Shown piece by piece: positions 9,738 to 18,446 of a stretch of DNA of 44,806 nt. The notes beneath the pieces were generated by a model. It was not told where the DNA came from. It saw only the letters and a program-made list of their open reading frames with translations, and did not search any database. The DNA lies in the NCBI GenBank assembly GCA_021740045.1, contig JAIPAP010000018.1, forward strand, positions 1 through 44,806, given 5' to 3'. The stretch comes from Bacteroidales bacterium (GTDB lineage: Bacteria; Bacteroidota; Bacteroidia; Bacteroidales; JAIPAP01). The first letter of the stretch is position 1, and each line of letters starts with the position of its first letter. Made by a program: the position numbers and the translations under genes.

Positions 9738-10700
9738 ATGAAAAAGAATTTGACACGATACTTGGTTTTCGTAACCCTCATAGCAATGGTTGCAGCATCG
9801 TGCACCTCCGAAAAGGAATTACAGACCTTAAGGGAGCGGTGTAATGAGGACATTCAGGAGCTGGAAGCCGATAAAAAAGAGCTTCGCTCCGAAAAACAAG
9901 CTTTGGAAGACAGCCTTGCTTCCATTAAAAAGCAAAAGAAACGCTATAAGAGCGACACGGCCTTAATGGGGGCGTCACTTCGAAGGGTTCAGCAAAACTA
10001 CAAGCAGCTAAAGAATAGCTATGATCTGCTGATGGAAAAAAACCGGCAGTTGATGAAAGGCACCGATAGTGAGACCTCCAGGATTTTACAGGAATTCCAG
10101 GAAACACAGGAAGATCTTCTGGAACGGGAAGACCGCCTTCGTGAAATGGAAAAAGAGCTCAGGGAGAAGAAACAAAACCTGGTACGGCTGCAAAATATTC
10201 TCGATCGTAAGGAAAAGGCGGTTCAACAACTAAGGGATCGTGTTGCCGACGCCCTCTTGGGTTTTGAAGGAAAAGGCCTGAGTATTCAACAAAAACACGG
10301 AAAAGTATATGTTTCGCTCGAAGAACAATTACTATTCGAATCGGGCAAATGGGACGTGAGCTCCAGGGGCGTGGATGCCTTAAAGCAACTGGCTTCGGTG
10401 CTCGCGAAAAACCCCGACATTAACGTACTTATCGAGGGACACACCGATGAGATACCGTATAAGGGCAAAGGCCCCATAAAAGACAATTGGGACCTTAGTG
10501 TGAAACGAGCAACCTCCATTGTTCGGATTCTTATTAACAACAGCACCATCGACCCCAAACGCCTTATTGCAGCCGGAAGAAGTAAATATGTGCCGGTGGA
10601 TGAGGCCAATACCCCTGAAGCAAGGCAGAAAAACAGGCGTACCGAGATCATTCTCACGCCGAAACTGGATGAATTGTTTCAGATTATTGAAATGAACTAG
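9738..10700 (+). CDS. OmpA-family outer-membrane lipoprotein with coiled coil
   Basis: The ORF track starts this at 9687, inside xth, but the ATG at 9738 gives a proper lipoprotein signal (MKKNLTRYLV, then AMVAASC lipobox), so the product is about 320 residues. Mature residues about 25-165 are a long heptad-rich charged coiled coil (ELEADKKELRSEKQALED; REMEKELREKKQ). The C-terminus is a peptidoglycan-binding OmpA/MotB domain (VLIEGHTDEIPY, KRATSIVRIL, AAGRSKYVPV, NRRTEIIL). It probably tethers the outer membrane to the cell wall. Residues after the lipobox Cys are TSEKE, so surface or periplasmic placement cannot be decided. Confidence 0.9.
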   Translation: MKKNLTRYLVFVTLIAMVAASCTSEKELQTLRERCNEDIQELEADKKELRSEKQALEDSLASIKKQKKRYKSDTALMGASLRRVQQNYKQLKNSYDLLMEKNRQLMKGTDSETSRILQEFQETQEDLLEREDRLREMEKELREKKQNLVRLQNILDRKEKAVQQLRDRVADALLGFEGKGLSIQQKHGKVYVSLEEQLLFESGKWDVSSRGVDALKQLASVLAKNPDINVLIEGHTDEIPYKGKGPIKDNWDLSVKRATSIVRILINNSTIDPKRLIAAGRSKYVPVDEANTPEARQKNRRTEIILTPKLDELFQIIEMN

Positions 10701-10712
10701 ACAGGAGGATTT

Positions 10713-11000
10713 ATGGAGCGGGAAATAAGACTTACCAATAAAATGTTCTACATCGATCTTGATGAAAAGAACAAAGCTACGCTGGAATATGAAACCAAGG
10801 AGAATAATACGGTTGATTTTACCAGTACCTATACCCCCGAACAATACAGGGGGCAGGGAATTGCTTCAAAACTGATCAAAACCGGACTCGACTGGGCGGT
10901 AAAAAGTGGTTATAAGATCATCCCCACCTGCCCGGCAGTGCAAACCTATGTTGTAAGGCACGAAGAGTATCAACAACACCTGGCGGAAGAAGGGGAATAG
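10713..11000 (+). CDS. Mini-GNAT N-acetyltransferase (YjdJ/COG2388 type)
   Basis: A 95-residue protein of the very short GNAT class. TPEQYRGQGIASKLIKTGLDWA is the acetyl-CoA loop and following helix, and the tail IIPTCPAVQTYVVRHEEYQ is characteristic of the YjdJ/GTLF3B group. The substrate is unknown. The ATG has one of the few strong ribosome-binding sites in the window (ACAGGAGGATTT) and lies 12 bases after the OmpA-type gene, suggesting co-transcription. Confidence 0.88.
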   Translation: MEREIRLTNKMFYIDLDEKNKATLEYETKENNTVDFTSTYTPEQYRGQGIASKLIKTGLDWAVKSGYKIIPTCPAVQTYVVRHEEYQQHLAEEGE

Positions 11001-11041
11001 TCGTGGAATATATTAAGGAGTGGTATCCCGGCAATTTTTTC

Positions 11042-13069
11042 TTACTCCATTGAATAAATCAATTCCGCGGCATTATTCATTTTGATCAGATAACCTTCAG
11101 CCGGTTCCAGTTCGCCAATGCCGTTTACCCAATTGGGCCCGATTTTGCGGAGCATGTCACCTTCGGTGTTGCGCACAAATTCAAGGCCGTTGTTAAGGAT
11201 GTTGTCAAATGCTGTTATGGCATTGAGCGGGGTGTCGGGCAGGTAGCTCACAAATTGGTAACCTGCTTCAAGTTGGATGGGAGTTTGAGGATTGATTTGT
11301 TCCCCTTGAATAATAAGCTCATCGCCATTGTTCATTTTGAATAAATAACCTTCCACAGCGCTCCAATCGCCAATTCCATTTACCCAATCGGGGCCGATTT
11401 TGTGCAACATATCCCCATCGGTGTTTCTCACAAATTCGAGGCTTCCGTTTTCCATTTGGGTTGCCAGCAATTCCATCATATCAGGATTTACCGGTATCCG
11501 GTAGGTTGATACAAATTGATACCCGGAATTTAGCTGGATGCTTTGAGAAGCGAATGATAAATCCCTGCACAAGGTTAATGGACTACCCTGCAGATAGCGG
11601 CTTTCGGCAGGAATGGTGCCACTGTCGAGCTCATTGGGAATTCCGATGGTAGGCCAGTTATCCGTTACGGTCCAGAATTCAGGTTGCTGTTCATAAAAAT
11701 AGGTAGTATCGGTTAGGTCATCAGTTCCTGAAGGAATAATAGTACCTTTCACATTATTGCCGTATTCAAAATGGCCCTCACCGCTTAAATTATACAAACC
11801 ATGAAACCATTGGGTGTTGGTCACTTCGTTGCCCACCAGGTTTTGGTGATCGGTTTCGGTTTCGGAAGAAGTGAAAATGATACCATACAGTTCGGCACGG
11901 TTACGGAAAAAGGTATTATAGGGTCCCGATGGCCCCCAGTAATGATCGATAATAATGTTTTGTACAATGTTGCCTTCAAACAGGTTGGCAAAAGCATAAT
12001 GACCGTGCAATGAAATATCACCGCCTGCATCGCTGGGAAATTCAGGGCGGTGGGGTTCAATGGAATAATTGTAGGCAAATACATTGCCATTGGCGCCGGT
12101 TTTTACCATCATGGCATGGCGGAGGTGGCGCAGGATATTATTCTCAATGAGGCAATCGCTGCTGTGGTTATTAAGGGTAATACCATAACCCCTTTTGCCG
12201 GAGCCGTCGTAGGTGAAAGCATGATGAATGTAATTTCCGGAAAGTTCAATGTTTTTCGAGGTAACCACACCGATGTGAGATGAAACGCTCTTATAGCTTT
12301 CCACGCCAATAACCCAGCAATTCACTGCCATATTCATGGTGATGTTATCACCTGCGCCGGCTGGAACACTATCTGCCCTGTGAATTTTCATGCATTCAAT
12401 TCCAATATTCCTGGCAGGCTCAATTTTTCTGATCTCAGGGTTAAGTTCCGGTTCATAATCGATGCGCAGTGGCTGGTCGATGGTAATGGTTTGGCCATTG
12501 ATACCGGTGATCTTAACCATTTGCCCCACCACCTTTTCGGCCCAGGGAGCAGGATCGGAATCCCAGTCCCCGTTTTCCTGCCTTAGTTCGGCATAATCGC
12601 CGGTGGAAAACCCGGAAGCATTGTCAAGGGTTAGGCTGGATGATCCTTTTTCAAGCCCTCCGGTAACCGGAACGAAAGAACCACCGGCTTGTCCGGAGAT
12701 GACGATGCAATTTTGTGGCTGTTGGTTCAAATCGAAATAAATGGCTGTGGAGTCTGCTCCGGTTCCTCTTAAGATTACGTTGGATGGCAGGTTTAACGGA
12801 CTTTGTAGTAGAAAAGTTCCTTCAGGGAAATAAACAACTCCCGGATTGCCTTGCAGTGAATCGATGGCACTGATAACAGCATCCCAATCGTCCTGTTGTC
12901 CGTTTCCCGTGGCCCCAAAATCCATCACATTAAGTATTGTGGATGGATTGGGCATAGTGCCGTCATATCCCGCATTCTGCCAGTTAACCCTTACGGAATC
13001 GGGAATCACCTGGGCTAAAATGACATTAGACATCAATAATAAAGATAATATGATCGATGTTTTTTGCAT
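11042..13069 (-). CDS. Secreted right-handed beta-helix (pectate-lyase-fold) protein with two C-terminal repeats
   Basis: A 675-residue protein with a signal peptide (MQKTSIILSLLLMSNVILAQ). Residues about 45-420 look like a parallel beta-helix of the pectate lyase 3 superfamily: VMDFGATGNGQQDDWDAVISA is its classic opening, then VVYFPEGTFLL and runs of N-x-I strands (IENNILRHLRHAMMVKTG). The last 150 residues hold two copies of a roughly 70-residue module (GYQFVS ... LEFVRNT-GDML-KIGP-WVNGIG ... EGYL-KMNN). The protein ends there, without a recognisable T9SS tail. Polysaccharide binding or cleavage is likely from the fold, but no catalytic site could be assigned. Confidence 0.85.
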   Translation of the reverse strand: MQKTSIILSLLLMSNVILAQVIPDSVRVNWQNAGYDGTMPNPSTILNVMDFGATGNGQQDDWDAVISAIDSLQGNPGVVYFPEGTFLLQSPLNLPSNVILRGTGADSTAIYFDLNQQPQNCIVISGQAGGSFVPVTGGLEKGSSSLTLDNASGFSTGDYAELRQENGDWDSDPAPWAEKVVGQMVKITGINGQTITIDQPLRIDYEPELNPEIRKIEPARNIGIECMKIHRADSVPAGAGDNITMNMAVNCWVIGVESYKSVSSHIGVVTSKNIELSGNYIHHAFTYDGSGKRGYGITLNNHSSDCLIENNILRHLRHAMMVKTGANGNVFAYNYSIEPHRPEFPSDAGGDISLHGHYAFANLFEGNIVQNIIIDHYWGPSGPYNTFFRNRAELYGIIFTSSETETDHQNLVGNEVTNTQWFHGLYNLSGEGHFEYGNNVKGTIIPSGTDDLTDTTYFYEQQPEFWTVTDNWPTIGIPNELDSGTIPAESRYLQGSPLTLCRDLSFASQSIQLNSGYQFVSTYRIPVNPDMMELLATQMENGSLEFVRNTDGDMLHKIGPDWVNGIGDWSAVEGYLFKMNNGDELIIQGEQINPQTPIQLEAGYQFVSYLPDTPLNAITAFDNILNNGLEFVRNTEGDMLRKIGPNWVNGIGELEPAEGYLIKMNNAAELIYSME

Positions 13070-13185
13070 GGTTTTATAAAGATAACCTAAAAAGGGGGTG
13101 GAATTGTTTATTTTAGGTTAAAAGATAAGCTCTCAAACAAAAAAGTAAATGAAAATTTATTTATTTTTGTGACAAACAGATAATT

Positions 13186-13452
13186 ATGCAGGCAACGTTT
13201 AAAATATCTGCTGAAGAATTGGATGATCGGTTATTGCAAAAGATCAAGAAATTGGTAGAAGGAAAACCGGTGACCATAACCATTACTACTGAAGCGGATG
13301 AAACAACCTATCTGACCGCTAACGAAGCTAATAAAAATCATTTGCTGGAAAGTATGGCAAGCGAACCGGAGGTGACTTTCAGTGCTGAGGAATTCGAAAA
13401 GCATGTTGAAGAGTTGCTTGAGCAATCAGGCAATTCAACCGATAATAAATGA
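13186..13452 (+). CDS. Antitoxin-like small protein without a partner toxin
   Basis: An 88-residue acidic protein: a short strand-helix start (MQATFKISAEELDDRLLQKIKKLVEGKP), a beta strand (VTITITTEADET), then a helical tail with YLTANEANKNHLLESM. This resembles small antitoxins that precede RelE/ParE-type toxins in Bacteroidota, although no family name can be given with certainty. The 159 bases to the end of radA on the other strand cannot hold a toxin, and none lies upstream, so it is an orphan. A TATTTTTG -7 element lies at 13162-13169, with the ATG 16 bases further on. Confidence 0.65.
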   Translation: MQATFKISAEELDDRLLQKIKKLVEGKPVTITITTEADETTYLTANEANKNHLLESMASEPEVTFSAEEFEKHVEELLEQSGNSTDNK

Positions 13453-13508
13453 GAAATATAACCTGAAACTTGGAATGCCGAAAAAAAGAAATCTTTGATT
13501 TCGTATTT

Positions 13509-13556
13509 TTTTCGAGCCTGCCCGTATGAATTCGTTCAGGCGGGCATCCTCGAAAA
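13509..13556. repeat. GC-rich hairpin repeat between convergent genes
   Basis: TTTTCGAG at 13509-13516 pairs perfectly with CTCGAAAA at 13549-13556. Inside is a near-palindrome, GCCTGCCCG ... CAGGCGGGC. It sits between the antitoxin-like gene and radA and may act as a weak bidirectional terminator. Its inner part (CAGGCGGGCATC) resembles the hairpin at 24786-24810 (CAGGCAGGCATC), suggesting an interspersed repeat family. Confidence 0.55.
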
Positions 13557-13611
13557 TTTAGGAAAATTTTAATTTTCCAATTTTCGGGACTCAGAACTTG
13601 GAACCTCCCCG

Positions 13612-14979
13612 TCACCCAAACAACTTTCCTACCACTTCTTCAATCTTCCCAACCGGCACCAACTCAATGTTGAATTTATTTTGCTCCAGGCCTTTGAAGT
13701 TAAAGCGGGAGATGAAAATCCGTTCGAATCCCAGCTTATCGGCTTCGCTGATGCGCTGTTCAATGCGGTTTACCGAACGAATCTCTCCTGAAAGTCCTAC
13801 TTCTGCCGCAAAGCAATATTTTTGGGAAATAGGGATATCTTCACTGGATGAAAGTATGGCACTTACAATGGCCAGATCGGTAGCAGGGTCATCCACTCGC
13901 AGACCCCCGGCTATATTCAGAAAAACATCTTTAACCCCCATGCGGAAACCGCTGCGTTTTTCAAGCACGGCCAGCAGCATGTTAAGGCGGCGCGTGTCGA
14001 AACCCGTAGTAGAGCGTTGTGGTGTACCATAAGCTGCCGAACTCACCAATGCTTGTGTTTCGATAAGCATGGGGCGCATACCTTCGATGGTGGCGGCAAT
14101 GGCTACCCCGCTCATGTTTTCATCACGCTGGGAAAGCAGAATTTCAGAGGGATTGCTCACCTCGCGCAAACCGCTGTTTTGCATTTCGTAAATGCCCAAT
14201 TCGGAGGTGGAGCCAAAACGGTTTTTGGTAGCCCGGATGATTCGATACCCATAATTACGGTCACCTTCAAACTGAAGCACGGTATCCACCATGTGTTCCA
14301 GTATTTTCGGTCCGGCAAGGCTGCCTTCTTTGGTAATATGGCCTATCATAAACACCGGTACATCTGAGGCTTTGGCATAGCGCTGTAATTCTGCCGCACA
14401 TTCCCTGATCTGTGAAATGGAACCGGCCGATGAATCGATAACCGAAGTTTGCAAAGTTTGTATAGAGTCGATCACCAGTAGTTGGGGCTTTAATTGCTCG
14501 ATGTGCTGAAAAATGCTTTGGGTGTTATTTTCGGTAAGGATATAACAATCGTTGTTTTCAATCCCGATGCGTTCGGCACGCATACGTATTTGCTGGTTGC
14601 TTTCCTCACCGGTTACATAAAGTATTTTAAGGTTTTTAAGTTGAAGGGCGATTTGCAGCATCAGTGTTGATTTTCCAATGCCCGGTTCACCACCCAACAG
14701 AATCAATGAACCGGGAACCATACCGCCACCCAGAACCCGGTCGAGTTCGTTATTGAGGGTGCTTACACGGAATTCGCTGTCATAGGTGATCTCCTGCACC
14801 GGGGTGGGCCTGGCTGACGACCGGTCATGTGAGGACCGGCCCGGTACTTTTTTATCTTCCCGCTGGATCACTTCTTCAACAAAGCTGTTCCATTCGCCAC
14901 AGGAAGGACAACGTCCGAGCCATTTACTGGTTTGATAACCGCAAGACTGACAATAAAAACTGGTTTTGGTCTTTGCCAT
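13612..14979 (-). CDS. radA: DNA repair protein RadA
   Basis: A 455-residue protein of standard length. The N-terminal zinc finger has Cys10, Cys13, Cys24 and Cys27 (CQSCG ... CPSCG). The RecA-like ATPase follows, with Walker A GGEPGIGKSTL, Walker B LLVIDSIQTL and the RadA signature ATKNRFGSTSELGIYEM. The C-terminal half is the Lon-protease-like domain (GVAIAATIEGMRPMLIETQALV, FAAEVGLSGEIRSV). RadA drives branch migration of recombination intermediates. It is last in the probable panCD-rfaE2-radA unit, 49 bases after rfaE2. Confidence 0.97.
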   Translation of the reverse strand: MAKTKTSFYCQSCGYQTSKWLGRCPSCGEWNSFVEEVIQREDKKVPGRSSHDRSSARPTPVQEITYDSEFRVSTLNNELDRVLGGGMVPGSLILLGGEPGIGKSTLMLQIALQLKNLKILYVTGEESNQQIRMRAERIGIENNDCYILTENNTQSIFQHIEQLKPQLLVIDSIQTLQTSVIDSSAGSISQIRECAAELQRYAKASDVPVFMIGHITKEGSLAGPKILEHMVDTVLQFEGDRNYGYRIIRATKNRFGSTSELGIYEMQNSGLREVSNPSEILLSQRDENMSGVAIAATIEGMRPMLIETQALVSSAAYGTPQRSTTGFDTRRLNMLLAVLEKRSGFRMGVKDVFLNIAGGLRVDDPATDLAIVSAILSSSEDIPISQKYCFAAEVGLSGEIRSVNRIEQRISEADKLGFERIFISRFNFKGLEQNKFNIELVPVGKIEEVVGKLFG

Positions 14980-15028
14980 GATGGTGTTTTTTTCTTTTGT
15001 GGGTATAAAACTATTAAATTCGGAAATA

Positions 15029-15529
15029 TTATTCCTTTATCCTTTCCACAATCGAACTTGTGGAATAACCGGGAACGAGATCGATGATCTCCACCTTGCC
15101 GCCTTTTACGGATACCACATCGTATCCTACAACATCTTCGGCCTTGTAATCGCCGCCTTTTACTAAAATATCGGGTTGTATGTAATTGATCAGCTCATAA
15201 GGGGTGTCTTCATCAAAATAAACAATGGCATTGGTCAAACGAAGAGCCGCCAGCGTTAATGCCCTTGCATCTTCATCAATCACCGGCCGCGAATCGCCTT
15301 TTATCTTTTTCACCGAATTATCACTGTTAAGTCCAATGATAAGTACATCGCCCATATCGGCGGCTTTAGCCAGGTAATCGATATGGCCTTTGTGGAGGAT
15401 ATCGAAACAGCCGTTGGTAAATACGAGCTTATATTCCTTAAAGCGCCAGAATGCCATCAAGCGGTCAAAATCGATCTTGTTTTCCGGTAAACGGAATATT
15501 TTCCGGTTAATGTAATCAAGCTTTTGCAT
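15029..15529 (-). CDS. rfaE2: D-glycero-beta-D-manno-heptose 1-phosphate adenylyltransferase
   Basis: A 166-residue stand-alone nucleotidyltransferase. TNGCFDILHKGHIDYL has the HxGH nucleotide-binding motif, and GLNSDNSVKKIKGDSRPV and PDILVKGGDYKAEDVVG are diagnostic of the HldE C-terminal domain. It makes ADP-heptose for lipopolysaccharide core. The kinase half (HldA type) is not in this window. The start overlaps the end of the upstream membrane-protein gene by 14 bases, so the two are co-transcribed. Confidence 0.93.
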   Translation of the reverse strand: MQKLDYINRKIFRLPENKIDFDRLMAFWRFKEYKLVFTNGCFDILHKGHIDYLAKAADMGDVLIIGLNSDNSVKKIKGDSRPVIDEDARALTLAALRLTNAIVYFDEDTPYELINYIQPDILVKGGDYKAEDVVGYDVVSVKGGKVEIIDLVPGYSTSSIVERIKE

Positions 15530-16541
15530 TGAGCGGAGTTTTTTTGGTTACGGTTAAAACTAATACAGATATTGATCCCAACAAAACAATAAACAGGTTT
15601 TGCGAGGTATGCACGATGAGTGCAAAGGAAGCCGATGCTTCGGAGGCTATCTGGTACACATCCATCAGTGTTTTAGTAACAATATAATGATAGGCACCAA
15701 TCCCTGCGGGAACCGGAGCCACCATACCGACACTTCCCAGTGTGAGAACAGTTAATCCATCAATAATTCCAAGTTGTGATGTTGCCCGAAGTGCCGGAAA
15801 TGCCAGATAAATCATTAAAAAATACATGATCCAGATGTTGAGGGTATGCAAAATAAAAGCCCATTTCTGGTCCATACGCTTGATGGTTTTTAATCCATCA
15901 ATAAGTCCAACGATAATGTTACGTACCTTTTCGTAAAAAGAAAGGTTTTTAATGCGTTCCTTATTGAGTTTGATGAAAAATAAAAACAGAAATCCCCCAA
16001 CAATAACGCCAACGATGTAGAGAATGATCAGGGTTACATTTCCGGAAACATTTGCTGATAAGGGGTTGAGCACATATTTATCAAGAAAATCGGCTAAAAA
16101 ATCCAGCTGAAAAATCACCACCAAAAAGGCGATAAGGGCAAGGGTGATAAAATCGAAAACCCTTTCGGAGATGACGGTACCAATGAGGGAATTCATCGGG
16201 ATGTTTTGTTCTCGGTTCAACACCCCGCACCGGGTAAGCTCTCCCAGCCGGGGAACGGCAAGGTTGGCAAAATATCCGATCATTACTGCCCAAAAAGTGT
16301 TGAATATCTGTGTTTTATATCCAAGGGAACGGATCATAATGTTCCATCGTGCTGCCCTGCTTATATGACTTATGGCAGCCGGCACCAACGAAGCACCAAT
16401 CCACCAATAGTTGGCGTTTTTCAGTTCGATAAACATGAGCTCAAAGTCCTGCCCCCTTAGGGCCAGCCAAAGGAGTGTTAATCCGATGCCGAGAAATAAA
16501 AGGTTTTTTAGAACATTGATTACTTTCCGCTTCAAAACCAA
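15516..16541 (-). CDS. Lysylphosphatidylglycerol synthase-type integral membrane protein (UPF0104)
   Basis: A 341-residue membrane protein with about eight helices and the PF03706 signature (GYFANLAVPRLGELTRCGVL and, near the end, VGMVAPVPAGIGAYHYIVTKTLM). Proteins with only this membrane half have been proposed as flippases or transport partners; the LPG synthase catalytic domain is absent. The only usable start is TTG at 16541, directly after the panD stop (TAATTG), with a second TTG two codons on; no ATG lies near. Its conserved place beside panCD and radA in Bacteroidota does not reveal its role. Confidence 0.87.
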   Translation of the reverse strand: MVLKRKVINVLKNLLFLGIGLTLLWLALRGQDFELMFIELKNANYWWIGASLVPAAISHISRAARWNIMIRSLGYKTQIFNTFWAVMIGYFANLAVPRLGELTRCGVLNREQNIPMNSLIGTVISERVFDFITLALIAFLVVIFQLDFLADFLDKYVLNPLSANVSGNVTLIILYIVGVIVGGFLFLFFIKLNKERIKNLSFYEKVRNIIVGLIDGLKTIKRMDQKWAFILHTLNIWIMYFLMIYLAFPALRATSQLGIIDGLTVLTLGSVGMVAPVPAGIGAYHYIVTKTLMDVYQIASEASASFALIVHTSQNLFIVLLGSISVLVLTVTKKTPLNAKA

Positions 16542-16886
16542 TTAGATTTTGTTATGCTCATTTGGAAATATTACTGTGGGCTTGAATGATTTGGCTTCCT
16601 CAAAATCAAGACTGGCGTATGATGCAATAATGATCAGGTCGCCGGGATGTGCTTTACGGGCTGCGGCTCCATTCATGGAGATATCGCCACTACCACGCTC
16701 CCCTTTAATTACATAAGTAATCAAGCGTTCCCCATTGTTAATATTCAGGACCTGGACCTTTTCAAATTCTATCAGGTTGGCAGCTTCCATTAGATCTTCA
16801 TCGATGGTAATGCTGCCTATATAATTTAAATCGGCTTGTGTGACCCGCGCACGATGTATTTTCGATTTTAATACTTCTATCATCAT
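16542..16886 (-). CDS. panD: Aspartate 1-decarboxylase precursor
   Basis: A 114-residue protein. The self-cleavage site Gly24-Ser25 lies in [10 protein letters not shown] exactly where the E. coli enzyme has it, which supports the first Met of the MM pair as start. [22 protein letters not shown] and [19 protein letters not shown] are the other family motifs. Cleavage yields the pyruvoyl group that decarboxylates aspartate to beta-alanine, which PanC (next gene upstream, 16-base gap) then joins to pantoate. The bacterial (not archaeal PLP) type. Confidence 0.96.
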   Translation of the reverse strand: MMIEVLKSKIHRARVTQADLNYIGSITIDEDLMEAANLIEFEKVQVLNINNGERLITYVIKGERGSGDISMNGAAARKAHPGDLIIIASYASLDFEEAKSFKPTVIFPNEHNKI

Positions 16887-16902
16887 AGCCTGTCTCCCTG
16901 TG

Positions 16903-17745
16903 TTAAAACAACATCATATTGTCTATTAATCGGACTTCACCCACAAAAACGGCGGCGCAAGCTACTATATTTTCACTTTCCGTCCAATCATGTATGGGTT
17001 GCAAAGTGTTAGCATCCACTATTTCGAAATACTCAACTTCCATATGACTGGTAATATTGAGTTTGCCGGTCATTTCTTTTTTCAACTCATTTATGGGTTT
17101 CTTCCCGGCATAATGCCGGGTTTCCAGCAATGCTTTGTAGATATCAGGTGCTACCTCCCGCTGCTCCCGGGTTAACCGCGCATTCCTGGAGCTCATGGCC
17201 AGGCCGTCATCTTCACGAACAATAGGGCATGGCACAATTTCCACATTCATTTGTTCTTTCCTTACCAGTTCTTTAATGATCGCCAGTTGCTGGAAGTCTT
17301 TTTGTCCGAAGTAGGCTCTGTCCGGTTCTATGATCTCAAACAATTTTCGCACCACAATGGCAACACCGTTAAAATGACCCGGACGAAAACGGCCTTCCAT
17401 CACCTTATCGAGCTGACCAAAATCATATTGTGTCGTTTCGTGCTCGGGATACATTTCCTGTTCCGGGGGCATAAAGATCATATCAACGCCGGCTTTTTCA
17501 AGCTTTTTGGTGTCGCCCACGATGTCGCGGGGGTATTTCTCCAGATCTTGTTTGTTGTTAAATTGGATGGGATTTACGAAAACACTAACGGCCACAAGAT
17601 CATTATCCTTACAGGCATAATCGACAAGGGAAAGGTGCCCTTGATGCAGAGCGCCCATGGTAGGGACAAAACCTATGGATTTACGCTGTTCTTTCGCCTG
17701 TTTTAAATACCGCTTGGTGTCGTTAATGGTTTCGAATACCTTCAT
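16903..17745 (-). CDS. panC: Pantothenate synthetase (pantoate-beta-alanine ligase)
   Basis: A 280-residue cytoplasmic enzyme. [19 protein letters not shown] is the nucleotide-binding HxGH motif; [34 protein letters not shown] and [16 protein letters not shown] (KMSKS-like) complete the family pattern. It condenses pantoate and beta-alanine using ATP to make vitamin B5, the precursor of coenzyme A. It starts two bases after the thioredoxin-like gene and leads directly into panD. panB is not in the window. Confidence 0.97.
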   Translation of the reverse strand: MKVFETINDTKRYLKQAKEQRKSIGFVPTMGALHQGHLSLVDYACKDNDLVAVSVFVNPIQFNNKQDLEKYPRDIVGDTKKLEKAGVDMIFMPPEQEMYPEHETTQYDFGQLDKVMEGRFRPGHFNGVAIVVRKLFEIIEPDRAYFGQKDFQQLAIIKELVRKEQMNVEIVPCPIVREDDGLAMSSRNARLTREQREVAPDIYKALLETRHYAGKKPINELKKEMTGKLNITSHMEVEYFEIVDANTLQPIHDWTESENIVACAAVFVGEVRLIDNMMLF

Positions 17746-17747
17746 AA

Positions 17748-18236
17748 TTAATCTATCCGGTCAAGATGCTCAAACAAGTCTTCTTCCAACGATTGCTCAG
17801 GGCTTTCAATTATTCTGCCTATTTCTTTTCCCTTGCTGTATAAGATAAAAGTGGGTACATATTCAATATTGAGGGATTCGATTGAAATATCTCCGGTTTC
17901 TTTGTTGCGGTCAACACAAATCATTTCAAGGCGCTCAAACGGATAGTTGGCATGTTCGAGTATCTTGATAAATCGGGGAACTTCACGCTTACTGTCGCTG
18001 CACCATGTGCCCAGTACAATAACAATATCGGTTTGTTGGATCAGGGGATCGATTTTGGAAACCAAGTATTCATTCAAATCATAATCCGCATATTCGCGTT
18101 TAAATTCCTGGTAAAAAACACCTTCCTGCAGTTCCTGAAGTGTACACTCGCCGACCGGCATTTTCTCATCTTCACTTTGGGGAAAAGCCGATACAGCCCA
18201 TAAAATAACAGCTATGCTTATCAAGATCCGTTTCAT
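17748..18236 (-). CDS. Secreted thioredoxin-like protein with a CxxS active site
   Basis: The track starts at 18269, but MKRILISIAVILWAVSAFPQ from the ATG at 18236 is a clean signal peptide, giving 162 residues. The fold is thioredoxin-like: a strand (DIVIVLGTW), the active-site helix WCSDSKREVPRF, and the cis-proline loop VPTFILYSKGKEIG. The second active-site Cys is Ser (Cys79-Ser80-Asp81-Ser82), so dithiol oxidoreduction by the usual route is unlikely; CxxS proteins can act as monothiol isomerases or traps. It heads the pan operon. A TATATTTG -7 element is present on the minus strand at 18306-18299. Confidence 0.82.
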   Translation of the reverse strand: MKRILISIAVILWAVSAFPQSEDEKMPVGECTLQELQEGVFYQEFKREYADYDLNEYLVSKIDPLIQQTDIVIVLGTWCSDSKREVPRFIKILEHANYPFERLEMICVDRNKETGDISIESLNIEYVPTFILYSKGKEIGRIIESPEQSLEEDLFEHLDRID

Positions 18237-18407
18237 AATGTTTGATTTACTGATTATTACATAATGCAAACAGCCAGTGCATATAAAAGTTTACCCGGCA
18301 AATATAAACCTTTTAAAAATTCAATTACCTACTGTTCTTTAGATTAGAAGATAAATACCCAATTTTAGCCTCGTTCCGTGAACATCATTTACTTTTCAGT
18401 GTTAATT

Positions 18408-18445
18408 TTTAAGTTTGCTTAAAATATAATTTTAGTTTTCCTAAA
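18408..18445. promoter_or_regulatory. Two tandem inverted repeats, probable MntR operators, with -7 element
   Basis: TTTAAG-TTTG-CTTAAA (18408-18423) and TTTAG-TTTTC-CTAAA (18431-18445) are both perfect inverted repeats of similar sequence, their left ends 23 bases (about two helical turns) apart. The Bacteroidota -7 element TAAGTTTG (18410-18417) lies wholly inside the first; the second ends one base before the regulator's ATG. The half sites resemble DtxR/MntR-type operators. Autorepression of the whole metal operon is inferred. Confidence 0.65.
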
Positions 18446-18446
18446 T

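Noticed and set aside
11042-13069. Calling the beta-helix protein a pectate lyase
   Set aside because: The fold is supported, but no catalytic residues or pectin-related neighbours were seen.
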